Source: an uncultured Collinsella sp. (GTDB lineage: Bacteria; Actinomycetota; Coriobacteriia; Coriobacteriales; Coriobacteriaceae). From it: 50,941 bases of DNA. The stretch lies in contig CATVZP010000005.1 of assembly GCA_958348565.1 (NCBI GenBank), positions 1-50,941 on the forward strand, written 5' to 3'. This document shows positions 24,496 through 32,258 of the stretch, in pieces. Both the position numbers and the translations under genes were made by a program. The notes beneath the pieces were generated by a model that worked only from the letters and a program-made list of their open reading frames with translations, was not told the origin of the DNA and did not search any database. The number at the start of each line of letters is the position of its first letter. Within the stretch, counting starts at the first letter, position 1.

Positions 24496-25413
24496 ATGCG
24501 CTGCCTTATCATCCACAACCCGGCATCGGGCCCCAGCTCAGATGAAATCTACGCATTCACGCACGCCCTCGCGCAGAGCGGCGACGAGGTCGTGATGCGT
24601 TTTATCGGCGATGGCATGGAACCCGAGGACGCCGTGGCAGACGTGCGCGAGTTTGATCGCGTGGTGATTTCAGGCGGCGACGGCACCGTCTCCAACGTGC
24701 TCGACCAGATGCGCGGATGCGGCGTCCCCACGCTCGTCTTCCCCTCCGGCACGGCCTGCCTGTTCTTCAACAACATTGGCAATGCCCCCGAGGCCGCGGC
24801 GCTCGCCAAGGCCTGCCGCGTCGGCCGTACCGTCAAGGCGGACATGGGCGAGCTCTTTTGGCTCGACGAGAACGGCAACGAAAAGCGCCACGGCTTTATC
24901 ATCATCGCCGGATCGGGCTACGATGCCGAGATCATGATGAAAGCCGCCCCCGCCAAAAACGACATCGGCGAGATCGCCTATTTCCTGTCGGCGCTCGCCA
25001 CGCCCAACCCCACGGTGGCGCACTTTACGATTGAGCATGACGGCATTGTCGAGGAGCTCGATGGCATCTGCTGCATGGCCGGCAACACCTCGGTCATTCA
25101 AAACGACATCAACCTGTTCCCCGATTGCCGCATGAACGACGGCATGGTCGACATCGCGGTCATCGAGCCCGTAAAAACCGTGCAGCTCCTCCCGACCGTG
25201 ATCACCGCCGCACTCGACCCCGCCGGCAAGGTGCTCGGCCGCCCGCAGCTCAAGATCATCCAGACCAAAGAAGCCAAGATCACCTGCACGCCGTCGCTGG
25301 GCATGCAGTTCGATGGCGAGATCATCTCCAGCAACTCGGGCGTCTTTGGCGCCCGCGCACTTCCGCAATGCCTCGACCTCATCGTCGACGAATTCTCCCC
25401 ACTCGGAAAATAG
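24496..25413 (+). CDS. Diacylglycerol/lipid kinase family protein
   Basis: A 305-residue protein of the DAGK catalytic/YegS-like family. It starts MRCLIIHNPASGPSSDE and has the nucleotide-binding VVISGGDGTVSNVLDQM, then FPSGTACLFFNNIG. A C-terminal beta-sandwich domain follows, with MQFDGEIIS as in YegS/DgkB. It probably phosphorylates a membrane lipid such as diacylglycerol or undecaprenol-type substrates; which one is not shown. The next gene, a 30-residue membrane peptide, begins 10 bp downstream and is probably co-transcribed. Confidence 0.88.
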   Translation: MRCLIIHNPASGPSSDEIYAFTHALAQSGDEVVMRFIGDGMEPEDAVADVREFDRVVISGGDGTVSNVLDQMRGCGVPTLVFPSGTACLFFNNIGNAPEAAALAKACRVGRTVKADMGELFWLDENGNEKRHGFIIIAGSGYDAEIMMKAAPAKNDIGEIAYFLSALATPNPTVAHFTIEHDGIVEELDGICCMAGNTSVIQNDINLFPDCRMNDGMVDIAVIEPVKTVQLLPTVITAALDPAGKVLGRPQLKIIQTKEAKITCTPSLGMQFDGEIISSNSGVFGARALPQCLDLIVDEFSPLGK

Positions 25414-25422
25414 GAGGACCCC

Positions 25423-25515
25423 ATGAACGACACTCCCCTGCCCGGCTTTATCGTCATTGTTCTGGCCATGCTCATCGGCTATGCGATCAACGTGATCCAC
25501 CGCCGGAAGAAGTAA
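25423..25515 (+). CDS. 30-residue single-span membrane peptide
   Basis: An ATG at 25423 preceded by TAGGAGGACCCC opens a 30-codon frame. The product has a short polar start (MNDTPLPG), one hydrophobic helix (FIVIVLAMLIGYAINVI) and a basic end (HRRKK), the classic design of a small inner-membrane peptide with its C terminus inside. It lies 10 bp after the lipid kinase stop and before a terminator. The strong ribosome-binding site and perfect helix-plus-positive-tail make it a real gene rather than chance. It could regulate or anchor the lipid kinase; this is inference. Confidence 0.75.
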   Translation: MNDTPLPGFIVIVLAMLIGYAINVIHRRKK

Positions 25516-25550
25516 TTCCACATTGGTATGATATTCATCCAATTATCATT

Positions 25551-25593
25551 TCCCCCGTTGTTTATGCATTTGCCAGACAGCGGGGGATTTTTC
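25551..25593 (+). terminator. Terminator after the lipid kinase/small peptide unit
   Basis: TCCCCCGTTGT and ACAGCGGGGGA (one G-T pair) form the stem, followed by TTTTTCTTT. Confidence 0.8.
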
Positions 25594-25711
25594 TTTGCGC
25601 CCCGTACAAGGCGCTTTATTCAGGTACAGTAATTGCAGGGTGCCTTTATTTAAGTAAAGCTACATAATGAGTATTCTTATCCGCTCATCGCATATTTTAG
25701 GACGCTCATCG

Positions 25712-25739
25712 AGTATTTCATCGAAATAGATGAATACTA
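25712..25739. promoter_or_regulatory. Imperfect dyad before the C69 peptidase gene
   Basis: AGTATTTCATC and GATGAATACT face each other over GAAATA in an AT-rich stretch about 90 bp before the C69 start. A repeated GCTCATCG (at about 25684 and 25705) precedes it. It could be an operator; no regulator is identified. Confidence 0.3.
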
Positions 25740-25823
25740 TTTAGACTTCCGATAGGCTAATAGATGTATTTATTAGCTGAGATTCCGCACAGTTTTGTGG
25801 GGTCTCAACAGTTGGGAGGGATC

Positions 25824-27626
25824 ATGAGGTTTACTCATCCTGTCAACACGCTCAAAAAGCTCGGCTGCGGCCTTGCGTTTGGAGCAGCGGCCATCATGGC
25901 CATGCCGACTTCGGCGCTCGCCTGCACCCAGATCTACATGGGTAGCAAGCTCACGGCAGACAGCAACACGTACTATGGCCGTTCCGAGGACTTCGGTCCG
26001 CGCTATGTCAAGCACTTTGGCATTGAGCCCGCACACAAGGACGGCAACGAGTACACATCGGTCGAGTCCGGTTTTGAATACAAGTCCAAGGGCGCAACCT
26101 ACCGCTACACCTTCGTTCGCGACAACCCCTCGCAGTGGGAAGATCGCTACGACGCATATTCCGAAGCCGGCATCAACGAGAAGGGCGTCTCCTGCTCTGC
26201 CACGTTGAGCACCTCCTATAACGAGAAGGCCGAAGAAGCCGACCCCATCACCGAGGAGACCGGCATTGGCGAGTACAGCTATGCCAGCGTCATCCTGGGC
26301 GAGAGCGCCACGGCCCGCGAGGGCGTCGAGCTCATCGGCAGCCTGATCGACGAGCAGGGCGTCTGCTCCAACGACCAGATCATCATCGCCGACAGCACCG
26401 AGACCTGGCTGTTCGCCGCGCTTTCCGGCCATCAGTGGATTGCCATGAGGCTCGCCGATGACATCGCCTCGCTCAACCCCAACATCGGCAACCTCACCTA
26501 TGACGTCGACCTCGACGACACCGAGAACTGTCTCCATTCCGAGGGCATCGAGTCCATGCCTAAGGAGAAGGGCTTTGCCGAGTACACTGACGGCAAGTTC
26601 GACGTCGCCAAGACCTACGGCGAGGAGATCGGCGAGGCCGGTATGCACCAGTGGTCGCGCTATATCCAGGGTCGCGATTACTTCATGGCCCCGCTGGCTG
26701 AAGGCACTGACTACGAGATCGTCAAGGACGAGCGTGAAGACGCTCGCGCCACGACCGGCGCCCTGGTCCACGAGATGCAGCCGCTGTTCTTCCAGCCCGG
26801 CAAGTCCGACTGGAACACCTTTGAGATGATCCGCAGCTTCGCTGCTCGCGGCGAGAATGTCGCCGGTCTCAACGCCAACACCGACGGCGCCTATGCTATC
26901 GGCTCCAACCGCAACACCGAGATCCACACCTTCCAGATCCGCCACGGCATGGACCCCGAAATCGCGACCATCCAGTGGGAGATGCTCTCCAACGCCGAGT
27001 TCTCCGTCGCTATCCCCCTCTACTCCGCACTGCTCACCGAGGTCAGCCCCTACTTCAGCGATCAGGATGTCTCCTTCGATCACTGCGAAGAGGAAGACGT
27101 TGTAAACAACGAGGAGCCCAAGAACTCCATCAACTACGTCCTCATGGACATCAACACGCTCGCCTATGAGAACCGCGATCACTGCGCTACCGGCGTCCGC
27201 GCCTACCTCGACGCCCTGCAGAAGGAGCTCATCGAGCAGAACCTGACCGTCGACGAGGCCATGCAGGCCGCCGAGGACACCGAGGCCCGCACCACCCTGG
27301 CCAACAAGGCCGGCAAGGCTGCCACCAAAAACACCTACCTCAAGTGCAAGGCTATGCTCGAGGAAATGCGTGACTACCTCAAGGAGGGCGACTTCTCCGA
27401 GGAGTTCGTCCCGAGCGACTACGATGCCGACAACGACTGCCTGGTCGAGTCCATCACCTACGCCGACGAGGCCCTCTCCGATAAGGACGTTGCCGAGCCC
27501 GAGGTCGAGAAGGAAGAGGCCACCGAGGAGAAGTCCGAGGGCAACAACATGGCCGCCATGGCCGTTGGCGCCGTCGTCGTCATCGGTGTCTGCGGCTTCG
27601 TGCTCTATCGTCGCAAAAAGGCCTAA
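25824..27626 (+). CDS. Secreted C69-family dipeptidase (Ntn hydrolase), C-terminally anchored
   Basis: The 600-residue protein starts with a signal peptide whose predicted cleavage after ALA exposes Cys34 (CTQIYMGSKLTADSN), the N-terminal nucleophile of peptidase family C69. The family's YGRSEDFGPRYVKHF follows, with NEKGVSCSAT and later DTENCL and GRDYFMAPL segments. Family members are dipeptidases of broad specificity. The C terminus has an acidic linker (EVEKEEATEEKSEG), one membrane helix (AAMAVGAVVVIGVCGFVLY) and RRKKA; no LPxTG motif precedes it, so it looks like a tail-anchored, cell-surface enzyme. I start at 25824, after TTGGGAGGGATC. No terminator with a T-run was found, only a GC-rich hairpin at 27646-27672. 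Confidence 0.88.
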   Translation: MRFTHPVNTLKKLGCGLAFGAAAIMAMPTSALACTQIYMGSKLTADSNTYYGRSEDFGPRYVKHFGIEPAHKDGNEYTSVESGFEYKSKGATYRYTFVRDNPSQWEDRYDAYSEAGINEKGVSCSATLSTSYNEKAEEADPITEETGIGEYSYASVILGESATAREGVELIGSLIDEQGVCSNDQIIIADSTETWLFAALSGHQWIAMRLADDIASLNPNIGNLTYDVDLDDTENCLHSEGIESMPKEKGFAEYTDGKFDVAKTYGEEIGEAGMHQWSRYIQGRDYFMAPLAEGTDYEIVKDEREDARATTGALVHEMQPLFFQPGKSDWNTFEMIRSFAARGENVAGLNANTDGAYAIGSNRNTEIHTFQIRHGMDPEIATIQWEMLSNAEFSVAIPLYSALLTEVSPYFSDQDVSFDHCEEEDVVNNEEPKNSINYVLMDINTLAYENRDHCATGVRAYLDALQKELIEQNLTVDEAMQAAEDTEARTTLANKAGKAATKNTYLKCKAMLEEMRDYLKEGDFSEEFVPSDYDADNDCLVESITYADEALSDKDVAEPEVEKEEATEEKSEGNNMAAMAVGAVVVIGVCGFVLYRRKKA

Positions 27627-27753
27627 GAACCCCTCACCTTAAGACGCGGGCGGGAAGGCCAAGGTCGCCCGCCCGCCCAGCCGCCCATTCGACCGGCGGG
27701 AAACGTCGCCGAAATCTTTTCAAAAAAGATTCCCTGCACACACTTCGCTGTGC

Positions 27754-27759
27754 TATAGT
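27754..27759 (+). promoter_or_regulatory. -10 box of the tryptophan transporter operon
   Basis: TATAGT lies 58 bp before the leader-peptide ATG. The -35 region (TTCCCT-like at 17 bp) is poor, so this is tentative. Confidence 0.4.
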
Positions 27760-27817
27760 GCAGCGCAACAGCAACGAGGTGCAACCGCGCCAAGGCATCA
27801 CGAAAGGAGCCACCAAC

Positions 27818-27886
27818 ATGAAGAACACGATGAAGTCTCTCAACAACTGGTGGTGGCGTGATGCGAATACGATCGGTCGACAGTGA
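27818..27886 (+). CDS. Tryptophan leader peptide
   Basis: An ATG preceded by CGAAAGGAGCCACCAAC opens a 22-codon frame whose middle is three consecutive Trp codons: MKNTMKSLNNWWW followed by RDANTIGRQ and TGA. Trp is the rarest residue, and three TGG codons in a tiny ORF 37 nt before a strong terminator is the signature of ribosome-mediated transcription attenuation, as in trpL. The next gene is a TrpP-like transporter, which fits tryptophan control. The peptide itself needs no function. Confidence 0.88.
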   Translation: MKNTMKSLNNWWWRDANTIGRQ

Positions 27887-27954
27887 GTCCCTCACGCCTG
27901 TTTTTGCGCTCTAGGTGATTGGAAGGCCTCCGGTTTCGACCGGGGGCCTTTTTC
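27883..27954 (+). terminator. Attenuator terminator of the tryptophan transporter operon
   Basis: AAGGCCTCCGGT (27923-27934) pairs with ACCGGGGGCCTT (27939-27950) through one G-T pair and a TTCG tetraloop, followed by TTTC. It lies between the Trp leader peptide and trpP. A small hairpin GTGAG-TCC-CTCAC spans the leader stop codon, and CGCCT before the terminator can pair with AGGTG at 27913-27917 as a weak candidate antiterminator. The exact alternative fold needs a folding calculation. Confidence 0.8.
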
Positions 27955-28032
27955 TATCTCGAGCCCAATCGCATTCGCATCACGCGCCTCCGCTTTCTTC
28001 TCTTGCACTTCCCTTCCGAAAGGATTTTCACC

Positions 28033-28605
28033 ATGTCTCAGAACACCACCACCGCCCAGCCCCGCACCGTCCAGACCGCCGACCGCGGCAAACTCGACGT
28101 CCGCGCCCTCGTCTTGCTCGCCATCCTGCTTGCCGCCGGCTTCATCCTCAACTTCACCGTCGGCAAGGCCATCTCCGGCATCTCGGGCGGCATGATCAGC
28201 CCCGAGTTCATCATCTCGGCCTTCTGCCTCACCATCCTGGTCGTGCGCCCCAACATCGGTCAGGCGCTCGTTATCGGCCTGATCTCGGCCGCCGTGATCC
28301 AGATCACCACCACCTCGCCGTTCGTCGATTTTGCCGCCGAGGGCATCGCCGCCATGCTCATGGCCGTCATTGTCAACGCTGCCGCCAAGGACGGCCAGGT
28401 CAAACCCGCCGTCGCCATCGTCGCAACCTTCGTGACCACCTTTGTCTCGGGCGTCATCTTCATGGTCATCAAGATGGCCATGCTCGGCGTGGTGGGCGAG
28501 CTCGCCGCTGCCATGCTGCCCGTCGTCGCCATGACCGCCGTCTTTAACGCCATCCTGGTCGGCGCTCTCTACCTGCCCATCCAGAAGGCCCTTAAGCTCA
28601 ATTAA
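28033..28605 (+). CDS. ECF transporter S component, TrpP-like tryptophan transporter
   Basis: A 190-residue membrane protein with about five hydrophobic segments. The family look of TrpP is clear: MISPEFIISAFCLTILVVRP, NIGQALVIGLISAAV and the C-terminal MLPVVAMTAVFNAILVGALYLP. As an S component it would bind tryptophan and dock on the ATPase/T-component module encoded downstream. AAAGGATTTTCACC precedes ATG 28033; the longer frame upstream would run through the terminator and is not used. Placement behind a Trp-codon leader peptide supports the substrate assignment independently of homology. Confidence 0.82.
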   Translation: MSQNTTTAQPRTVQTADRGKLDVRALVLLAILLAAGFILNFTVGKAISGISGGMISPEFIISAFCLTILVVRPNIGQALVIGLISAAVIQITTTSPFVDFAAEGIAAMLMAVIVNAAAKDGQVKPAVAIVATFVTTFVSGVIFMVIKMAMLGVVGELAAAMLPVVAMTAVFNAILVGALYLPIQKALKLN

Positions 28606-28611
28606 GCCGCT

Positions 28612-28712
28612 CGGCTTTACGAGCCACCCCATCTTGGCGTTCATTCGTCGCTCGCGTACCCAAGTACGCTTCGTTCCTCTTTCGCGCCAACCTGGGGCCC
28701 CTCGTAAAGCCG
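28612..28712. repeat. Mosaic palindrome, family 1 copy E
   Basis: Perfect 12-nt arms CGGCTTTACGAG (28612-28623) and CTCGTAAAGCCG (28701-28712). Inside are box 1 (28631-28650, ending TTCATTCGTCG), a GCGTAC/GTACGC hairpin and box 2 (28676-28693). Boxes and central hairpin match copy D on its minus strand; the outer arms are unrelated. It begins 6 bp after the trpP stop, inside the transporter operon. Confidence 0.8.
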
Positions 28713-28757
28713 TCTCCGTACTTCACCACCAAAGACTGTCCCAAACAACGGGCTCAT

Positions 28758-28793
28758 GGACGTTCTTATAAGGCTCATCATTCAAGAACGTCC
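28758..28793 (+). other. Inverted repeat before the ECF ATPase gene
   Basis: GGACGTTCTT (28758-28767) and AAGAACGTCC (28784-28793) pair perfectly around 16 nt, ending 20 bp before the ATPase start and just before its AAAGG ribosome-binding site. It could influence translation or be an operator. Confidence 0.45.
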
Positions 28794-28813
28794 GATGACT
28801 ATGAAAGGTATCC

Positions 28814-30565
28814 ATGGAAACGATCATCAACGTCGACGATGTCTCGTTCTCCTACGGCACGCAGACCGAGCAGGCGCTTAAGCATATCTCGCTCGGCGTG
28901 AACAGGGGAGATTTTATCGGCATTATCGGGCCTTCGGGTGCCGGCAAGTCCACACTTGCCGCCTGCCTGTCGGGAGCCGTACCTCACCATTACACTGGCA
29001 CGTTCTTTGGCTCCGTCACTGTCGACGGCAACGACACCTGTGAAGTTTCGCTCACCGATGTGTCGCAGATCGTCGGCAGCGTGTTGCAAGACATCGACAC
29101 GCAAATGGTCGCCTCGGTCGTCGAGGACGAGATGCTTTTTGGCCTGGAGAACTTTGGCGTTCCGCACGACCAGATCGAGCAGCGCGTGAGCGAGACGCTC
29201 GAGACCGTCGGCATCAGCGACCTGCGCGACCGCGAGATCGCCACCCTCTCAGGCGGCCAAAAGCAAAAGGTTGCCATCGCCGCCATCCTCGCTATGCGTC
29301 CGCGTGTGCTCGTGCTCGACGAACCCACCGCGGCGCTCGACCCCGCCAGCTCCACGCTGGTCTTCGAGACCCTACGCGAGGCCAACCGTGCACTCGGCAT
29401 CACCATCGTCGTCGTTGAGCAAAAAGTCGCCCTGCTTTCGGAGTATTGCAACCGCGTGCTCGTGCTCGATCACGGCGAAATCGCGCTACAGGGCAAGCCG
29501 CACGAGGTCTTCGCGCATACCGATGAGCTCCGCGCCATCGGCGTCGATTGCCCGCGTGTCACGCGCATTTTCAACAGCCTCGAGGCCGATGGCCTGGCCA
29601 GCGGCACTCCCTGTTTGGATGTTGATGAGGCCGAGCGCCTGATTACGGGCATCGTCGACCCCGCACACGCAAGCAGCGACATTCAGGCACCCGCCGGCTC
29701 ACCGCACGCACCGTCGTTGCGCCCGCACGCCAAGGACGCCGAGCCCGTGCTCACCTTCGATCACGTTGAGTTTGTCTATCCCAATGGCGGCGCCGCCGTC
29801 CACGACCTCAACCTGACCCTCTATCCCGGCGAGCTCGTGGGCATCGTCGGCCAAAACGGTGCCGGCAAGACCACGCTCACCAAGCTGCTCACAGGCCTGC
29901 TTAAGCCCGCCTCGGGCAGTGTGCGCGTCACGGGACTGGATACCGCAGCCGTCCCCACAAGCCGCATTGCCCGCGAAGTCGCAACGCTCTTCCAAAACCC
30001 CGACCGCCAGATCTGCAAGGACACCGTGCTCGACGAGGTCGCCTTTGGCCTGGAGCTTGCCGGCATCGACCGTGCCGAGGCGCTGCGTCGCGCCCAGCTC
30101 GTCATCGACCGCTTTGGCTTGCCGGCCGACGAGGCACCCTTCTCGCTCTCGCGCGGTCAACGCCAGATGGTGGCACTCGCCTCCGTCGTGGTCGTAGAGC
30201 CCAAAATCGTGGTGCTCGACGAGCCCACGAGCGGCCTTGACTACCGCGAGTGCATGACCGTGATGGAAACGGTACGCACCATGGCCGAGCGCGGCTGCGC
30301 TGTAATCATGGTCTGCCACGACATGGAAGTCGTCTCTGACTTTGCCGAGCGCATTGTGGTAATGGCCGACGGCCGCATCCTCGAGCGCGGTCGCACGCAC
30401 GAGCTGTTCTCGGACATCGAGCTTATGCAGCGCGCCTACGTTGAGCCGCCCCAGGTCATAGAGCTTTCTCGTCGCCTGGCATCCTCCGTCTCTCCCGCCT
30501 TTGCACAGGTGAGCGAGGTCACCGATATCGTTCGCATTACCGAGGAGATGGTCCACCGTGGTTAA
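28814..30565 (+). CDS. ECF transporter ATPase, two ABC domains fused
   Basis: A 583-residue protein with two complete ABC domains, replacing the usual EcfA/EcfA' pair. Domain 1 (about residues 1-235) has Walker A GPSGAGKST, signature LSGGQKQKVAIAAI and Walker B VLVLDEPTAAL. Domain 2 (about 315-560) has GQNGAGKTT, the slightly altered signature LSRGQRQMVALA and Walker B IVVLDEPTSGL. The linker is Pro/Ala/His-rich. It powers uptake through the T component encoded next and the S component upstream. AAAGGTATCC precedes the ATG. Its last codons overlap the T-component start by 8 nt. Confidence 0.93.
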   Translation: METIINVDDVSFSYGTQTEQALKHISLGVNRGDFIGIIGPSGAGKSTLAACLSGAVPHHYTGTFFGSVTVDGNDTCEVSLTDVSQIVGSVLQDIDTQMVASVVEDEMLFGLENFGVPHDQIEQRVSETLETVGISDLRDREIATLSGGQKQKVAIAAILAMRPRVLVLDEPTAALDPASSTLVFETLREANRALGITIVVVEQKVALLSEYCNRVLVLDHGEIALQGKPHEVFAHTDELRAIGVDCPRVTRIFNSLEADGLASGTPCLDVDEAERLITGIVDPAHASSDIQAPAGSPHAPSLRPHAKDAEPVLTFDHVEFVYPNGGAAVHDLNLTLYPGELVGIVGQNGAGKTTLTKLLTGLLKPASGSVRVTGLDTAAVPTSRIAREVATLFQNPDRQICKDTVLDEVAFGLELAGIDRAEALRRAQLVIDRFGLPADEAPFSLSRGQRQMVALASVVVVEPKIVVLDEPTSGLDYRECMTVMETVRTMAERGCAVIMVCHDMEVVSDFAERIVVMADGRILERGRTHELFSDIELMQRAYVEPPQVIELSRRLASSVSPAFAQVSEVTDIVRITEEMVHRG

Positions 30566-31304
30566 CGTCATCGACTATATGCCGGGCGATACACTGCTGC
30601 ACCGCTTGAACCCGGTCGTCAAACTGGGTCTCGCCGCCGCCATCATCATCGGCATCTTCTTGTCCGACACCTACGTGGCGCTGTTGGGCTTTTTGGCGCT
30701 CACCCTTGCACTGGGCGCCTACGCCGGCGTCGTCGACCGCCTGTTCTCGCTACTCAAGCTGCTGATTCCGCTCGCGCTTATCATGCTGGTGCTTCAGCTG
30801 GCCTTTATGCGCGACGGCAACATGGTGTGGGGCTTTATCACCGACACGGGCCTCATTACCGGATCGAAGGCCTGCCTACGCCTGTTGGGCGTGGCGCTTC
30901 CGCTCATCCTCATGCTTATGGTGACCAAGCTCAACGACCTCGCCAACGCCTGCGTCGAGGTGCTGCACGTGCCATATCGCTATGCCTTCACCTTTACCAC
31001 GGCGCTGCGCTTTGTGCCGGTATTTGGCCAGGAAATGAACGCCATCATGGAGGCGCAGACTGCACGCGGCGTCGAATACGACACTAAGAATCCCGTCAAG
31101 AAACTCAAGCTCATGCTGCCGCTGTGCGTGCCACTGCTTATCTCGAGCGTGGGCAAGACCGATGCCGCCGCGCTTGCCGCCGAGCAGCGAGGCTTCTACC
31201 TACGCACGCGCGCGAGTTCGTATAAGCGCTACCCCATCAAAGGCCTGGATATCGCCGTACTTATCGTCAGTATCGCCCTTATCGCCATCGGCTTCCTGTT
31301 CTAG
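30558..31304 (+). CDS. ECF transporter T component
   Basis: A 248-residue energy-coupling membrane protein (EcfT/CbiQ family). It has the N-terminal YMPGDTLLHRLNPVVKL motif, four to five hydrophobic segments and the coupling-helix signature EAQTARGVEYD, followed by AAEQRGFYLRTRAS; these correspond to the two conserved A-R-G type motifs that contact the ATPases. The start is GTG 30558, inside the end of the ATPase gene, so translation is coupled. It ends the operon at a strong bidirectional terminator. Confidence 0.93.
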   Translation: MVNVIDYMPGDTLLHRLNPVVKLGLAAAIIIGIFLSDTYVALLGFLALTLALGAYAGVVDRLFSLLKLLIPLALIMLVLQLAFMRDGNMVWGFITDTGLITGSKACLRLLGVALPLILMLMVTKLNDLANACVEVLHVPYRYAFTFTTALRFVPVFGQEMNAIMEAQTARGVEYDTKNPVKKLKLMLPLCVPLLISSVGKTDAAALAAEQRGFYLRTRASSYKRYPIKGLDIAVLIVSIALIAIGFLF

Positions 31305-31332
31305 CAATCGCTGGCAGCAACCGGCAAATGCA

Positions 31333-31372
31333 AAAGGCCTCGGCTCGCACCAAACGAGCCGAGGCCTTTACT
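31333..31372. terminator. Bidirectional terminator
   Basis: Perfect 15-bp stem (31333-31347 with 31355-31369) flanked by A and T runs, between the ECF T-component gene and the convergent racemase gene. Confidence 0.9.
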
Positions 31373-31392
31373 GTTTTCCCAGATAAAACCTA

Positions 31393-31417
31393 CCAAAATA
31401 AACCTGTCCCTTTTTGG
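31393..31417 (-). repeat. REP-like unit (GGGACAGG core)
   Basis: CCAAAA and TTTTGG arms enclose AACCTGTCCC, i.e. GGGACAGGTT on the minus strand. It is just beyond the racemase stop. The core matches the units at 47679 and 48893; the arms are different. Confidence 0.5.
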
Positions 31418-31428
31418 CAGGCGAAGAA

Positions 31429-32175
31429 CTAGAGGCGGTAGGGGGCGCCGCTGCGGATAATGGATTCGCGCACCAGGACATCCATCGCATCGAGGGTGAT
31501 CTCGGGCATCTCGCGATACTTCTGCAACACCGAAAGCTCCGTGCAGGCCAGGATGACGCGGTCGCAGCCGCTACGGGCGAACTCCCACATCACGCGGTCA
31601 AACTTATCCATATCGGGCTCGCGCCCGGCCTTCACATCGTCGTAGATGAGCGACATCACGTCGGCCTGACGCTTTTCGCTGGGATAGATGACCTCAACGC
31701 CCGCGGTCTCACATTCGCGCCCATAGACGTCTGCGCCCACGGTACCGTCGGTGCCCATGATGCCGATCTTGCGCACCGGCTCGGCCGGCATGCTCAGGTT
31801 GGGGTCGAACTCGCACTCCCCCATCACCGCGCCGGCCAGAGCATAGCGCACCGACTCGCGCGGCATGTGGATAATCGGCACCTTCGTAAACGACTGGATC
31901 TGGTCGTAGAAGTAGTGTGACGTGTTGCAGGGAATCGCTATGTGCGCGCAGCCCAGCGACTCGAGCGCCTGAGCGCACTCCTTCATGGTCGCCAGCAGCT
32001 CGGTATGCTCACCGGTCTTGATGGCCAGCGTGCGGTCGGGCATGGTCGACTTGGAAAGCACCACCATGTCGATATGCTCTTGGTCGCACGTAGCTGCCGT
32101 ATGACGTACCACCTGGTCGTAGTAATACGACGTGGCCTCGGCGCCCATGCCGCCGATAACTCCCAGCTTTTCCAT
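31429..32175 (-). CDS. Aspartate/glutamate racemase family protein
   Basis: A 248-residue PLP-independent racemase of the Asp/Glu/hydantoin superfamily, with the paired catalytic cysteines: Cys83 in IPCNTSHYF and Cys211 in LACTELSVL. It starts MEKLGVIGGMGAEATSYY, the glycine-rich pattern of the aspartate racemase branch. I take ATG 32175, preceded by AAGGAGGCGGCG. It lies 83 bp downstream of an ATP-grasp ligase gene on the same strand. In lactococci and enterococci an aspartate racemase and a D-aspartate ligase form such a pair, making D-Asp for peptidoglycan cross-bridges; the same role here is inference. Amino-acid specificity (Asp or Glu) cannot be settled from sequence. Confidence 0.85.
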   Translation of the reverse strand: MEKLGVIGGMGAEATSYYYDQVVRHTAATCDQEHIDMVVLSKSTMPDRTLAIKTGEHTELLATMKECAQALESLGCAHIAIPCNTSHYFYDQIQSFTKVPIIHMPRESVRYALAGAVMGECEFDPNLSMPAEPVRKIGIMGTDGTVGADVYGRECETAGVEVIYPSEKRQADVMSLIYDDVKAGREPDMDKFDRVMWEFARSGCDRVILACTELSVLQKYREMPEITLDAMDVLVRESIIRSGAPYRL

Positions 32176-32258
32176 CGCCGCCTCCTTGGTGACGCCCCGC
32201 AATTGCGCGTATCATACCCGCGCCCGCCCGATACATACCGGACGGGCGCCACGCTCGT

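Noticed and set aside
25773..27182. 469-codon minus-strand frame opposite the C69 gene
   Set aside because: Antisense shadow; the plus strand has a signal peptide, catalytic Cys and family motifs.
27818..27954. T-box riboswitch for tryptophan
   Set aside because: No T-box sequence (UGGN bulge region) or specifier stem was seen; the three Trp codons in a short ORF explain the signal better.
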